A DNA stretch of 64,000 nucleotides from Peptococcaceae bacterium (GCA_019420345.1 JAHZHI010000055.1:23969-87968), one strand, 5' to 3'. Shown: positions 23,044-35,469, numbered from the stretch's first letter. The notes: generated from the letters alone by a model not told the origin. Made by a program: numbers and translations.

Positions 23044-26000
23044 ATGAACGCATGTGAACACACGTCCCACAGCCTCTATGATCCGCGCTTTGAGCATGAC
23101 GCCTGCGGCATCGGTGCTGTGGTCGCCATCGATGGCAAACCGTCACACGAAATCGTGTCCGACGCGCTGCACATCGTTGAAAAACTGCGTCACCGCGCTG
23201 GCCGTGATGCCACCGGCAAGACAGGCGACGGCGTTGGGATTCTCTTGCAGATTCCCCACCGCTTGTTCGCCGCCGTCGCCCAAACACACCACGTCGATCT
23301 CGATACACCACGCAGCTATGCAGTCGGAATGTTTTTCTTTCCACAGGATGCGCTGACCCGTTCTCGACATCGCCGCCTCTTTGAGGTGATCCTCAACAAA
23401 CACCATTTATCGCTGCTTTTCTGGCGGCAAGTGCCGATCCATCCAGAAATCCTCAGCGACGCAGCGCATTCCTGTATGCCATACATTTGCCAGTGCGTCA
23501 TCCAACGGCCGGAACATGTGACAAGTGATCTCGCCTTTGACCGTGCGCTGTACATTGTGCGCCGCGAATTTGAGCAATCTGTTTCAGGCACTTATGTGGC
23601 GTCCTTGTCCTGCCGAACCATCGTCTACAAAGGGATGTTTCTGGTTGAGCAGCTGCGGCGCTTCTACGCCGATCTGGAAAATCCAAACTGCGCATCGGCG
23701 CTGGCACTGGTGCACTCCCGCTTCTCGACAAACACGACGCCAAGCTGGGAACGCGCCCATCCAAACCGACTGATTCTGCACAATGGTGAAATCAACACCA
23801 TTCGCGGCAACATCGATCGAATGCTGGCGCGTGAAGAAACGATGCATTCGCAAATCTTCTCAGAAAATCTCGATCAGATTTTTCCAGTTGTCAACCCTTC
23901 CGGTTCCGACTCGGCCATGCTTGACAACACCCTTGAATTTCTCATGTTCGCCGGTATGGAACTGCCCCATGCTGTCATGGTGACAATTCCAGAACCTTGG
24001 CAAAAGCAGCGTGACATCAGCCGCGCCTGCCGCGACATGTATCATTACTACGCCACCATGATGGAACCTTGGGACGGACCTGCCGCCATCCTCTTTTCTG
24101 ACGGCGACCAAGTGGGTGCTGCCTTGGACCGCAACGGTCTGCGGCCACTGCGCTACTATCAAACCAAGGACCGCCTGATTCTGGCTTCAGAGGTTGGCGT
24201 CTTAGAAGTGCCGCCAGCTTCCATCCTGAAAAAAGGGCGGCTGGAGCCCGGAAAAATGCTGGTGGCCGATTTGATCTCCGGTGTTATTCTCGAAGACACT
24301 GCCGTTAAAGAAAAATACGCCAGCGCGCAGCCTTATGGCGAATGGCTGGACCGCGAGCTGGTCCTTCTGGCAGATCTGCCAACAGCAAAAACACGCGTTG
24401 AACGGCATCCGCAAACACTGCGCAGTCAGCTCTACAGAAACTTCGGTTACACCTTCGAAGATATTTATCATTCTATTTTGCCAATGGCCGCCTCGGGCAC
24501 AGAGCCCATCGTTTCCATGGGAACAGATATTCCTCTGGCGGTGCTCTCCGAAGCTCCACAGCCATTGTTCAACTATTTCTATCAAATGTTCGCTCAAGTC
24601 ACGAACCCGCCAATTGATGCGTATCGTGAAGAAAGCGTCATTGACACAACGATCTACGTCGGCACCGACGGCAATTTGCTGGAGGATTCTCCCAAAAACT
24701 GCCGCGTGCTGCAGCTGGACAGTCCCATCTTGACCAGCATTGATATGCTGAAAATCAAGGCACTCCATATGCCAGGGCTGAAAAGCACTGTGATCTCTTT
24801 GCTTTACTATTGCAACACCTCACTAGAACATGCGCTTGAGCGCTTGTTCATCAACTGCGATAAGGCTTACCGAAACGGCGTGAATATTCTCATTCTTTCC
24901 GACCGTGGCGTTGACGAAAACCACACGGCGATACCTTCTCTGCTCGCCGTTTCGGCCTTACAGCAGTATTTGATTCATACAAAGAAACGCACCGCGGTTT
25001 CCATCATTCTGGAAAGCGCAGAGCCGCGTTCGGTGCATCATTTTGCGACACTTCTCGGTTACGGCGCCACTGCCGTCAATCCGTACCTGGCGCATGAATG
25101 CATCGACGAACTGATCGAAAACGGTCTGCTTGACCGCGACAGCTCCGTCGCCATTGACGCCTACAACACCGCTGTCAAGAACGGCGTCGTGGAAATCGCT
25201 GCAAAAATGGGCATTTCCACCTTGCAATCCTACCAAAGCGCACAGATCTTTGAAGCAGTCGGGATTTCATCAGCGGTCATCGACCGCTATTTCACAAACA
25301 CCATCAGCCGCATCGAAGGCATCGGTCTTGACGACATTGCTAAAACCGTGGACTGGCTCCATGACCGTGGTTTCGACCCAATGGGCCTGCCAAGCAGCAC
25401 CACCCTTTCTACCACTGGCATGCACTGTCTGCGTTCTGAACCTGGCTCAGAAGACCATCTCTGGGACGCCAAAACCATCCTGGCTTTACAAAAAGCGGTG
25501 CGCGAAGATTCTTATGAGGCGTTCCAAGAATACGCCGATCTTTCCAACCATGTGGTGCACCCTCACACCTTGCGGCGACTGCTGGATTTTGATTTCAGCC
25601 AAGCAACACCAATCCCACTGGATGAGGTGGAAGCGGAGACAGAGATTGTCAAACGGTTCAAAACCGGCGCCATGTCGCTCGGCTCCATCTCCCCAGAAGC
25701 CCACACCTGTCTTGCCATCGCTATGAACCGCATTGGCGGGCGATCCAATTCAGGGGAAGGCGGTGAATCGCCAGACCGGTTGGAAACCGAATCTGGCTCA
25801 GCCATCAAACAAGTGGCCTCTGGCCGTTTCGGTGTCACCAGCGCTTACCTGACCAGTGCCAAAGAAATCCAAATCAAAATGGCACAAGGTGCCAAGCCTG
25901 GTGAAGGTGGGCATCTGCCAGGAAAGAAAGTCTGGCCACACATTGCCAAGCTGCGTTATGCAACACCTGGCGTGACGCTGATCTCGCCGCCACCGCATCA

Positions 26001-27555
26001 CGATATTTACTCCATTGAAGACCTCGCGCAGCTCATTTACGATCTCAAGAACGCCAACATTCACGCCGATATTTCCGTGAAGCTGGCCAGTGGAGCCGGC
26101 GTCGGCACCATCGCTGCAGGCGTTGCCAAAGCAGGGGCTCAGATCGTACTCATATCCGGCGCTGACGGCGGCACTGGTGCTGCACCGCTCAACTCGGTCC
26201 ATCACGCTGGGCTGCCATGGGAACTCGGCTTGGCGGAAGCGCATCAAACGCTGATCGCCAACAACCTGCGTTCCTGTGTGCGCCTGGAAACCGACGGCAA
26301 ACTCATGAACGGCACCGATGTGGCTTTTGCCTGCATCCTTGGCGCCGAAGAATTTGGCTTTGCCACCGCACCGCTCATTGCCCTGGGCTGCAAAATGATG
26401 CGCCTGTGCAACAACGACAACTGCCCGATGGGTATTGCCACACAAGATCCTGAACTGCGAAAGAACTTTACCGGCAAGCCGGAATACGTGGAACGCTTCA
26501 TGTTCTTCATTGCCCGACAGCTGCGTGAATACATGGCCGCTTTCGGCGTGCACACCGTCAGTGAACTCGTCGGCCGCACTGATCTCTTGAAAGTGCGGGA
26601 GGATTCTTCGGCACCACACGCCAGCGCCCTTGATCTCAAACTGCTTTTGAGTCAATCGTCTCTGTCGATGACGCAATTCGACCCAGCGCACGAATTCAAC
26701 TTTGAACTGGAAGACACCTTAGACGAACAAGTGCTTTTGCCAATTCTCAAAGGCCACGAACCGCATGTCGTCAAACTCACCTGCACCAACCGTGCTTTCG
26801 GCACCCGCTTTGGTGCGGCGCTGACCCGCCGCTATGGCTCAGAGCTGCTAGCAGACAGCTACCATATTCGCTGTCAAGGCGGTGCCGGCCAGTCCTTCGG
26901 CGCTTTCATTCCATCTGGACTGACGCTGGAACTGGAAGGCGACAGCAACGACTATTTTGGCAAAGGTCTTTCCGGTGGTACACTCATCATCTATCCGCCG
27001 CATGACAGCGTCGTCGTGCCGGAAGACAACATCATCATCGGTAATGTCGCCCTCTACGGCGCCACCTCCGGAAAAGCTTTCATCAACGGCGTTGCCGGTG
27101 AACGCTTCTGCGTGAGAAATTCCGGCGCCACCGCCGTCGTCGAAGGCGTCGGTGAACATGGCTGCGAATACATGACTGGCGGCTGCGTGCTGATCCTCGG
27201 TCCTACTGGCCGCAACTTTGCCGCAGGCATGTCCGGCGGGACGGCCTATGTCTTCGACGAAGATTACAGGCTTTATCTCCACGTCAACAAAGCATTCATC
27301 GACGTGGCACCTGTCAATGAACCGCACGACGTTGCCGCCATCCGCAGCCTGCTGGAAGAACATTATGCGGCCACCCATTCGCCGCAAGCCCAACGCATTC
27401 TCAGCCATTTCGCTGAAATGATCGGCTTCTTTAAAAAGATCATTCCACGGGAACAACGGCTGATCAACGAAGAAATTGCCGCTGCCGAACTGGCAGGGCA
27501 AACACGAGAGGAAGCAGCGCTCACAGCCTTTTTGAAAAGGAGGTCAAGCCTATGA
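23044..27555 (+). CDS. gltB: glutamate synthase large subunit (1503 aa)
   Basis: Makes two glutamates from glutamine and 2-oxoglutarate. The N-terminal amidotransferase has its nucleophile Cys21 in EHDACGIGA, so a 20-residue propeptide must be removed. It is followed by the central domain, the FMN-binding synthase domain (GGRSNSGEGGE; KLASGAGVGTIAAGVAKAGA), the 3Fe-4S cysteines in CKMMRLCNNDNCPMGIATQ, and the C-terminal beta-helix GXGXG-type domain. Full length for the family. The ATG at 23044 follows AAAGGAGCC. Its stop overlaps the start of gltD by four bases. Confidence 0.97.
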   Translation: MNACEHTSHSLYDPRFEHDACGIGAVVAIDGKPSHEIVSDALHIVEKLRHRAGRDATGKTGDGVGILLQIPHRLFAAVAQTHHVDLDTPRSYAVGMFFFPQDALTRSRHRRLFEVILNKHHLSLLFWRQVPIHPEILSDAAHSCMPYICQCVIQRPEHVTSDLAFDRALYIVRREFEQSVSGTYVASLSCRTIVYKGMFLVEQLRRFYADLENPNCASALALVHSRFSTNTTPSWERAHPNRLILHNGEINTIRGNIDRMLAREETMHSQIFSENLDQIFPVVNPSGSDSAMLDNTLEFLMFAGMELPHAVMVTIPEPWQKQRDISRACRDMYHYYATMMEPWDGPAAILFSDGDQVGAALDRNGLRPLRYYQTKDRLILASEVGVLEVPPASILKKGRLEPGKMLVADLISGVILEDTAVKEKYASAQPYGEWLDRELVLLADLPTAKTRVERHPQTLRSQLYRNFGYTFEDIYHSILPMAASGTEPIVSMGTDIPLAVLSEAPQPLFNYFYQMFAQVTNPPIDAYREESVIDTTIYVGTDGNLLEDSPKNCRVLQLDSPILTSIDMLKIKALHMPGLKSTVISLLYYCNTSLEHALERLFINCDKAYRNGVNILILSDRGVDENHTAIPSLLAVSALQQYLIHTKKRTAVSIILESAEPRSVHHFATLLGYGATAVNPYLAHECIDELIENGLLDRDSSVAIDAYNTAVKNGVVEIAAKMGISTLQSYQSAQIFEAVGISSAVIDRYFTNTISRIEGIGLDDIAKTVDWLHDRGFDPMGLPSSTTLSTTGMHCLRSEPGSEDHLWDAKTILALQKAVREDSYEAFQEYADLSNHVVHPHTLRRLLDFDFSQATPIPLDEVEAETEIVKRFKTGAMSLGSISPEAHTCLAIAMNRIGGRSNSGEGGESPDRLETESGSAIKQVASGRFGVTSAYLTSAKEIQIKMAQGAKPGEGGHLPGKKVWPHIAKLRYATPGVTLISPPPHHDIYSIEDLAQLIYDLKNANIHADISVKLASGAGVGTIAAGVAKAGAQIVLISGADGGTGAAPLNSVHHAGLPWELGLAEAHQTLIANNLRSCVRLETDGKLMNGTDVAFACILGAEEFGFATAPLIALGCKMMRLCNNDNCPMGIATQDPELRKNFTGKPEYVERFMFFIARQLREYMAAFGVHTVSELVGRTDLLKVREDSSAPHASALDLKLLLSQSSLSMTQFDPAHEFNFELEDTLDEQVLLPILKGHEPHVVKLTCTNRAFGTRFGAALTRRYGSELLADSYHIRCQGGAGQSFGAFIPSGLTLELEGDSNDYFGKGLSGGTLIIYPPHDSVVVPEDNIIIGNVALYGATSGKAFINGVAGERFCVRNSGATAVVEGVGEHGCEYMTGGCVLILGPTGRNFAAGMSGGTAYVFDEDYRLYLHVNKAFIDVAPVNEPHDVAAIRSLLEEHYAATHSPQAQRILSHFAEMIGFFKKIIPREQRLINEEIAAAELAGQTREEAALTAFLKRRSSL

Positions 27556-28286
27556 ACGACCTGAACTTTTTGAAGCATCAAACGGAAGCCCAACGCTGTT
27601 ATGGCTGCGGCGTGCCATTCTGCCAAACTGGCACCGTCATCGACGGCAAACAATTTGGCTGTCCGCTCCACAACCTGATTCCAGAATGGAACCATATGCT
27701 GGGAAACGGCAATTTGCAGCAAGCGGTGTCCCGCCTTCTGCAAACAAACTGCTTCCCTGAAATTACTGGACGCATTTGCCCAGCATTCTGCCAGCAAGTT
27801 TGCCTCCATAAGGAGGTTGACACACCGGTGCAAACCCGTGCCAACGAGCTCTTTCTCGCTGAGTACGCCTTTGAAAAAGGGCTGATTGCACCGCTGATAC
27901 CAACGGTGTATTCCGATTGTACCATCGCCATCATCGGCGCTGGTCCGATGGGATTGGCCGCTGCGCATGATCTCAGTGCTCGTGGTCACACCGTCACCGT
28001 CTACGACAAGGCCGCCGCTCCTGGCGGACAATTGTTGACAAACGTGTCTGAGAAACGTCTGCCTCGAGACATTCTCGCACGCCGCATTGCATTACTCGAG
28101 GCACAAGGCGTTGAATTCCGCACCAACGAGGAGGTTGATGAGGAATCTCTCAAAACGTTCTATGATGGAGTCGTCAACTGCACACACGGCCAACCACGAC
28201 CTTCTGTGGCGCTGGCAATCGCCGCAGGCACCAAGGCAGCGGCTGACGCTGAAAAAGCATTGATCGGCTATACCAATCTACTCTAA
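27552..28286 (+). CDS. gltD: shortened glutamate synthase small subunit lacking the NADPH domain (244 aa)
   Basis: GltD normally has about 480-490 residues and passes electrons from NADPH through FAD and two 4Fe-4S clusters to GltB. Here the cluster domain is intact (Cys16, 19, 24, 37 and Cys76, 80, 84), and so are the first FAD segment (IIGAGPMGLAAAHD, residues 128-140) and APGGQLL. After FYDGVVNCTHGQPRP the protein goes straight to SVALAIAAGTKAAADAEKAL, which resembles the final FAD segment of GltD. The NADPH Rossmann domain of about 200 residues is missing, in frame. The reading frame is clean. It may take electrons from another donor such as ferredoxin, or may be a remnant. Confidence 0.85.
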   Translation: MNDLNFLKHQTEAQRCYGCGVPFCQTGTVIDGKQFGCPLHNLIPEWNHMLGNGNLQQAVSRLLQTNCFPEITGRICPAFCQQVCLHKEVDTPVQTRANELFLAEYAFEKGLIAPLIPTVYSDCTIAIIGAGPMGLAAAHDLSARGHTVTVYDKAAAPGGQLLTNVSEKRLPRDILARRIALLEAQGVEFRTNEEVDEESLKTFYDGVVNCTHGQPRPSVALAIAAGTKAAADAEKALIGYTNLL

Positions 28287-28300
28287 AAACAAAATATAGG

Positions 28301-28320
28301 AAACGGCGAGGGTGTCGTTT
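28301..28320 (+). promoter_or_regulatory. small hairpin in the amt leader exposing a shared ten-base loop
   Basis: AAACG (28301-28305) pairs with CGTTT (28316-28320), leaving GCGAGGGTGT as loop. The same ten bases lie in the 5' arm of the hairpin before gltB, and its 3' arm is complementary. The site is 22 bases before the amt start. Confidence 0.4.
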
Positions 28321-28342
28321 ACGAAAAAAGAAGGGTTCACTT

Positions 28343-30010
28343 ATGACAATCGAAATGATCGTAAACGAAATGACAGGCTTCTGGATGTTCATCTGCCTGA
28401 TGTTGGTCTTCTTCATGCAGTGTGGATTTGCCATGGTTGAAACCGGGCTCACACGTGCTAAAAACGCCGGCAATATCATCATGAAAAACCTCATGGACTT
28501 TTGCATCGGCACCATTGCATTCATCATTCTTGGCTACGGCCTCCTCTGTGGCGACACAGTGAGCGGCTTCTTTGGAAAATACGTTTTTGTATTTTCTGAT
28601 TTTCAGGCTTTTGACTGGTCCTCATTCTTCTTTAATCTCGTGTTCTGCGCCACTGCTGCTACCATCGTTTCTGGTGCAATGGCAGAACGCACCAAATTCT
28701 CCGCTTACTGCATTTACAGCTTCATCATCAGTTTCGTGATCTATCCTGTAGAAGCGCATTGGATTTGGAACAGCGGCGGCTGGCTCTACAATCTCGGTTT
28801 CGTTGATTTCGCCGGCTCCACAGCCGTTCATATGTGCGGCGGGGTTGCAGCCCTTGTTGGTGCCAAAATCCTCGGGCCTCGTATTGGCAAATACACCACC
28901 CATCCAGACGGCAGTGTTAAAATCAACGCCATCCCAGGTCACTCCATGACGCTCGCAGCCCTTGGTGTGTTCATTCTCTGGTTCGCGTGGTATGGCTTTA
29001 ACGGCGCTGCCGCAACCAATACCACTCATGCCGCACAGATCCTCGTTACAACCACCATTTCCGCAGCGCTTGCCAGCACCGCAACCATGATCTTCACCTG
29101 GGCAAAAAATGGCGCCCCTGATGTTTCCATGACCCTCAACGGTGCACTGGCTGGCTTGGTCGGCATCACCGCCGGCTGCGCCAATGTGGATGCATTCGGC
29201 GCCACCGTCATCGGTATTGTTTCCGGTATTCTCGTTGTTGTTGTCGTCGAATTCGTCGATCAGAAGCTCAAAATCGACGACCCTGTCGGCGCCATCGCTG
29301 TTCACGGCAGCTGCGGTGCTGTCGGCACCATCCTCGTTGGTTTCTTCGACTACACCAACGGTCTCTTCTACGGCGGCGGCGTTCATCTGCTCCTCGTGCA
29401 GCTTCTCGGCGTTTGCAGCGTCATCGTATGGGTGGCAGTAACCATGACCATCGTCTTCAAAGTCATCAAGGCTACCATCGGCCTGCGTGTTACCCGCGAC
29501 GAAGAAGTTGAAGGTCTCGATATCAGCGAACATCATCTCGCAAGCAGCTATGCGGACTTCATGTACACCAGCTATCCAATCGCGCCAACAACAACCATCG
29601 CACCTGTGGAACAGGCCGTACCTGTTGAATTAAAAGAATCGTCCCAGGCTGACGCCACCTTCACCAAAATTCAAATCATTACCAACGAAAGCCGCTTTGA
29701 TACCTTAAAAACCGAGCTCGGCAAGATCGGCATCACTGGCATGACCCTCACCCACGTTCTCGGCTGCGGCACACAGAAAGGCAAAGACCGCTACTATCGT
29801 GGCGTTGCCATCGGCTTCGAACTGATTCCTAAGATTCAGCTGGACATCGTTGTCTCGAAAGTGCCTGTTGAAGATGTAGTCAACGCCGCTCGCAAAGCCC
29901 TCTACACCGGCAACATCGGCGACGGTAAAATCTTCATCTACAATGTCTCCAATATCGTTCGCATTCGCACCGGTGAAACCGGATACGACGCACTCCAGAT
30001 CAACGATTAA
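28343..30010 (+). CDS. amt: ammonium transporter fused to a P-II signal domain (555 aa)
   Basis: Residues 1-405 are an Amt/MEP/Rh ammonium channel with eleven membrane segments (QCGFAMVETGLTRAKNAGNI; GGVAALVGAKILGPR; the pore histidine in AIAVHGSCGAVGTILVG). A linker follows, then residues 440-555 form a complete P-II domain: FDTLKTELGKIGITGMTLT, GCGTQKGKDRYYRG and the nucleotide loop IGDGKIFIYNVSNIVRIRTGE. Fused P-II would gate its own channel by ATP/ADP and 2-oxoglutarate. The T-loop has Val and Ile where GlnB/GlnK have residue 49 and the uridylylated Tyr51. It follows gltBD, forming a nitrogen-assimilation cluster. Confidence 0.95.
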   Translation: MTIEMIVNEMTGFWMFICLMLVFFMQCGFAMVETGLTRAKNAGNIIMKNLMDFCIGTIAFIILGYGLLCGDTVSGFFGKYVFVFSDFQAFDWSSFFFNLVFCATAATIVSGAMAERTKFSAYCIYSFIISFVIYPVEAHWIWNSGGWLYNLGFVDFAGSTAVHMCGGVAALVGAKILGPRIGKYTTHPDGSVKINAIPGHSMTLAALGVFILWFAWYGFNGAAATNTTHAAQILVTTTISAALASTATMIFTWAKNGAPDVSMTLNGALAGLVGITAGCANVDAFGATVIGIVSGILVVVVVEFVDQKLKIDDPVGAIAVHGSCGAVGTILVGFFDYTNGLFYGGGVHLLLVQLLGVCSVIVWVAVTMTIVFKVIKATIGLRVTRDEEVEGLDISEHHLASSYADFMYTSYPIAPTTTIAPVEQAVPVELKESSQADATFTKIQIITNESRFDTLKTELGKIGITGMTLTHVLGCGTQKGKDRYYRGVAIGFELIPKIQLDIVVSKVPVEDVVNAARKALYTGNIGDGKIFIYNVSNIVRIRTGETGYDALQIND

Positions 30011-30024
30011 ACAGGCATACATAA

Positions 30025-30063
30025 AAAGCGCGCCTTCTTTCAAGCAAAAAGGAGGCGCGCTTT
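30025..30063. terminator. bidirectional terminator between amt and the VTT gene
   Basis: Perfect 11-bp arms AAAGCGCGCCT/AGGCGCGCTTT around a 17-base loop. A/T runs on both sides let it serve the convergent amt and minus-strand VTT transcripts. Confidence 0.75.
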
Positions 30064-30069
30064 GCATGA

Positions 30070-30840
30070 TTACGCACGATATTTTTTCCAACGGTGATGG
30101 ATTTCGTAGATCAGATAAACAAACAAGCTGATGACATTGCCGATGAGCAGCGTAATGGCTGCTGTTTTGATATTGCCACTGTTGAGTGCGTGACCGCCAA
30201 GATTGGCCATGATGATCGGTGGGAAGCGGGCAATGACAGTGATGCGAATCCAGGTGAGCAGCGACAGCGGCGTAAGGCCGACAGCGTAAGCCAGGAAGTC
30301 TTTCGGCGTACCGGGAATAAGGAAGGCGATGAAAACGATGCGTTCAATGTTTTCTTCGTTGTAAGCGCTCAGGTCCATTTTCGACCGTGTGCGCTCCGAG
30401 AAAAAGAATTCGATGAGCTTATAGCCAAAGATGCGTGTCAACAAGAAGGTGGTGATGGACGCCAGAAGCGTGCCCAACATACTGAGCAAAGAACCAACAA
30501 CTGGTCCAAAAGCCAGGCCAGCGGCAATTTGAAAGGGTTCCCCAGGCAGAATGGCAACGACCACTTGAAGATAAACAATCACAAAAAGCACCAAGTAGCT
30601 CCATTTGCCAAAGGAGAGAATCCAATCGCGTGCCGCGTTCGGCTCGGTGATGGTTTGGTAGAAGGGCACGCCAATCTTAATAATGAGCAGCGCCACAATG
30701 AGAATCATGACAGCTAAAACGCCGAGCAAAAAGAGAATGTACGGCATGTATTTTTCCAGCTTGCGTCGACGCAATGCTTTATTGACTGCACGTTTTCTGC
30801 TGAACGGCAGGCGTTTTTTGAGCTTGGTGAGCCAGAGCAC
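30070..30840 (-). CDS. TVP38/TMEM64-family (VTT/DedA-like) membrane protein (256 aa)
   Basis: About six hydrophobic segments after a basic, cytoplasmic N-terminal stretch rich in Lys and Arg (KLKKRLPFSRKRAVNKALRRR). The VTT-domain signature is visible: PGEPFQIAAGLAFGPVVGSLLSMLGTLLAS, then FLIPGTPKDFLAYAVGLTPLSL. Proteins of this group are inner-membrane lipid-handling or ion-linked proteins; some DedA-superfamily members act as lipid-carrier flippases. Exact role here is unknown. Monocistronic. Confidence 0.85.
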   Translation of the reverse strand: MLWLTKLKKRLPFSRKRAVNKALRRRKLEKYMPYILFLLGVLAVMILIVALLIIKIGVPFYQTITEPNAARDWILSFGKWSYLVLFVIVYLQVVVAILPGEPFQIAAGLAFGPVVGSLLSMLGTLLASITTFLLTRIFGYKLIEFFFSERTRSKMDLSAYNEENIERIVFIAFLIPGTPKDFLAYAVGLTPLSLLTWIRITVIARFPPIIMANLGGHALNSGNIKTAAITLLIGNVISLFVYLIYEIHHRWKKYRA

Positions 30841-30885
30841 AGTGCATCCTCCTTTCTGAATGATCCATCCGGTTACACATAGGCG

Positions 30886-30921
30886 AAAGGGGACCGTCCC
30901 TATTGTGAACGGTCCCCCTTT
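30886..30921 (-). terminator. intrinsic terminator after the lipoprotein gene
   Basis: Arms AAAGGGGACCGT and ACGGTCCCCCTTT pair almost fully around an 11-base loop, directly past the stop at 30934. Confidence 0.75.
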
Positions 30922-30933
30922 ATTGTTCCATTG

Positions 30934-31461
30934 TTATTCGTCAGTCGTCTCCGTTGATGCAGCTTTATCTGGATAGAGACGATCGCACAGCGCAGTGAAA
31001 GACGCCTCATCCTGGCCAGCAGCTTTCACATCAGTCCCCAGGGTCTCGTTGATGTAATCGACGCCGACAGAACCTTCCACAAGGCCGGAATCCCCAGGAT
31101 AGCTCCAGCTGACTTGTTCGCAGTCATCGATCAGCGCCAGCAAAAGCGTCGCAATGTTGACCATGTTCTGATCCATTGTTGTCAAATCGGTATCACCATG
31201 GAGATACATGAAGCGAATCTGCAAGGTATATGGATGTTCGTCATCCTGTACAGACAGGGTGTATTTCCCATAAGTATTGACGCCAACCAGCCGTGCCAGA
31301 TCATTGTTCGCACTGGTGTTTTCTATGTACGGATTCTTCGCAGCATACAAACTGCTGGCAAAAGTGGTTTGTTCTTCCGATTTTTTGTCGTTGCCGCAGC
31401 CGGTCACACAAAACATCGCCACCATTACCAGAACAGCGAGCGTCAATAGCTTCTTTATCAT
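30934..31461 (-). CDS. lipoprotein, DUF4825-like (175 aa)
   Basis: The signal peptide MIKKLLTLAVLVMVAMF ends in the lipobox VTGC (Cys at about residue 22), so the mature protein should be lipid-anchored on the outer face. The start at 31461 follows AGAGGTGGTACCC; a longer frame upstream would hide this signal. The body (KNPYIENTSANNDLARLVG... and YTLQIRFMY... ALIDDCEQVSWSY) resembles the DUF4825 domain found in Firmicutes lipoproteins and BlaR-type proteins. Function is not known. Alone between terminators. Confidence 0.65.
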   Translation of the reverse strand: MIKKLLTLAVLVMVAMFCVTGCGNDKKSEEQTTFASSLYAAKNPYIENTSANNDLARLVGVNTYGKYTLSVQDDEHPYTLQIRFMYLHGDTDLTTMDQNMVNIATLLLALIDDCEQVSWSYPGDSGLVEGSVGVDYINETLGTDVKAAGQDEASFTALCDRLYPDKAASTETTDE

Positions 31462-31593
31462 GGGTACCACCTCTTTTAGATATAATAATAACAAAAGTCC
31501 ATCAAAAAACCCTTGTGCTTCTATTATAAAGCACAGGGGTTTGATAAACAACAAAATGTTAACATTATCTGAAAAATTGACCTATTTTGTCGA

Positions 31594-31800
31594 CTATTTG
31601 TTGAGTACCAGGTACAGCACGATGACAACCACCGGCAGCAGCATGAGATAGGTCAGCGGCATTGTCTTTTTATAGCGCGCCATGCGTTCCTCCTGCGGCA
31701 GGTTTTTGTTGGCCAGCTGCATCATGCCATAGCCTTTAACAAGCAGGCTCGCTACCAAAAGCACCGCTGCCAGAATCAACAATATTGTATTCAATTCCAT
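31594..31800 (-). CDS. small two-helix membrane protein (68 aa)
   Basis: Two hydrophobic segments (about residues 5-25 and 46-66) flank a hydrophilic loop ANKNLPQEERMARYKKTMP. The start MELNTI at 31800 lies two bases past the stop of the preceding gene behind GGAGGGG, which indicates coupling, rather than the longer frame upstream. I do not recognise the family. It forms a pair with the next membrane protein. Confidence 0.6.
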   Translation of the reverse strand: MELNTILLILAAVLLVASLLVKGYGMMQLANKNLPQEERMARYKKTMPLTYLMLLPVVVIVLYLVLNK

Positions 31801-31802
31801 GT

Positions 31803-32360
31803 CTACACCCCTCCACGGATTTCCAAAAACTGGCGAATCAGTGTCACGCACATCACCGCCCACTGTACGCCAAAAAAGAGATGCCATAGGCCGAACCGCT
31901 GCCATTTACTGTCAGCAAGCGCATCATTCAAATGGTCAATGAGCATTTGTTCGTTTTCCGGCGCCAGCGGCGTCAGACCAAGCCAACCGTCATAGCGGCA
32001 GATGACCGTCGCCGGCGGCAATTGTGCTTCCTGCAGGCTCTCCCGAATGGCCTGTGCCAGCATGTCATAGGTCTCGGGGTCCTGACGAAAACCGCCGCCG
32101 CGAAAAACAAACCAGCGGCGGCGTCCAAACGCCTGCTGGATCAGCAGACAGCCTACGAAGACAAAGCAGATGAGCGCCGTCCAGCGAGCGCCAGCGGTCC
32201 ATCCGCCTTGCCACAGCCATTCAAACACCACGATCTCTGCTGCCAGAAAGGTCATTGGCAGCGCCAGCGGCACCACCACAGGTTTTCGGCGCAGAAGCGG
32301 CAGCACCAGCCCGGTCAAAAGAAGCACCAGTGCCAGCGTCCACAACCCTTCGGCATTCAT
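31803..32360 (-). CDS. hypothetical membrane protein (185 aa)
   Basis: The first 80 residues hold three hydrophobic segments (LALVLLLTGLVLPLL, LALPMTFLAAEIVVF, WTALICFVFVGCLLI). Then comes a soluble stretch with DPETYDMLAQAIRESL, and a last hydrophobic segment near the C-terminus. No family recognised. It starts just three bases after the obgE stop, so it is probably co-transcribed with obgE. The following 68-aa gene is coupled to it. Confidence 0.6.
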   Translation of the reverse strand: MNAEGLWTLALVLLLTGLVLPLLRRKPVVVPLALPMTFLAAEIVVFEWLWQGGWTAGARWTALICFVFVGCLLIQQAFGRRRWFVFRGGGFRQDPETYDMLAQAIRESLQEAQLPPATVICRYDGWLGLTPLAPENEQMLIDHLNDALADSKWQRFGLWHLFFGVQWAVMCVTLIRQFLEIRGGV

Positions 32361-32363
32361 GAC

Positions 32364-35469
<3,106 letters not shown>

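Noticed and set aside
25798..26691. Long minus-strand frames inside gltB
   Set aside because: Shadows of the gltB codon pattern; gltB is unmistakable and continuous.
28301..28320. ANTAR-type antiterminator target or T-box in the amt leader
   Set aside because: Only one small hairpin with a ten-base loop is visible; the paired six-base-loop hairpins of ANTAR targets and the T-box core are missing.
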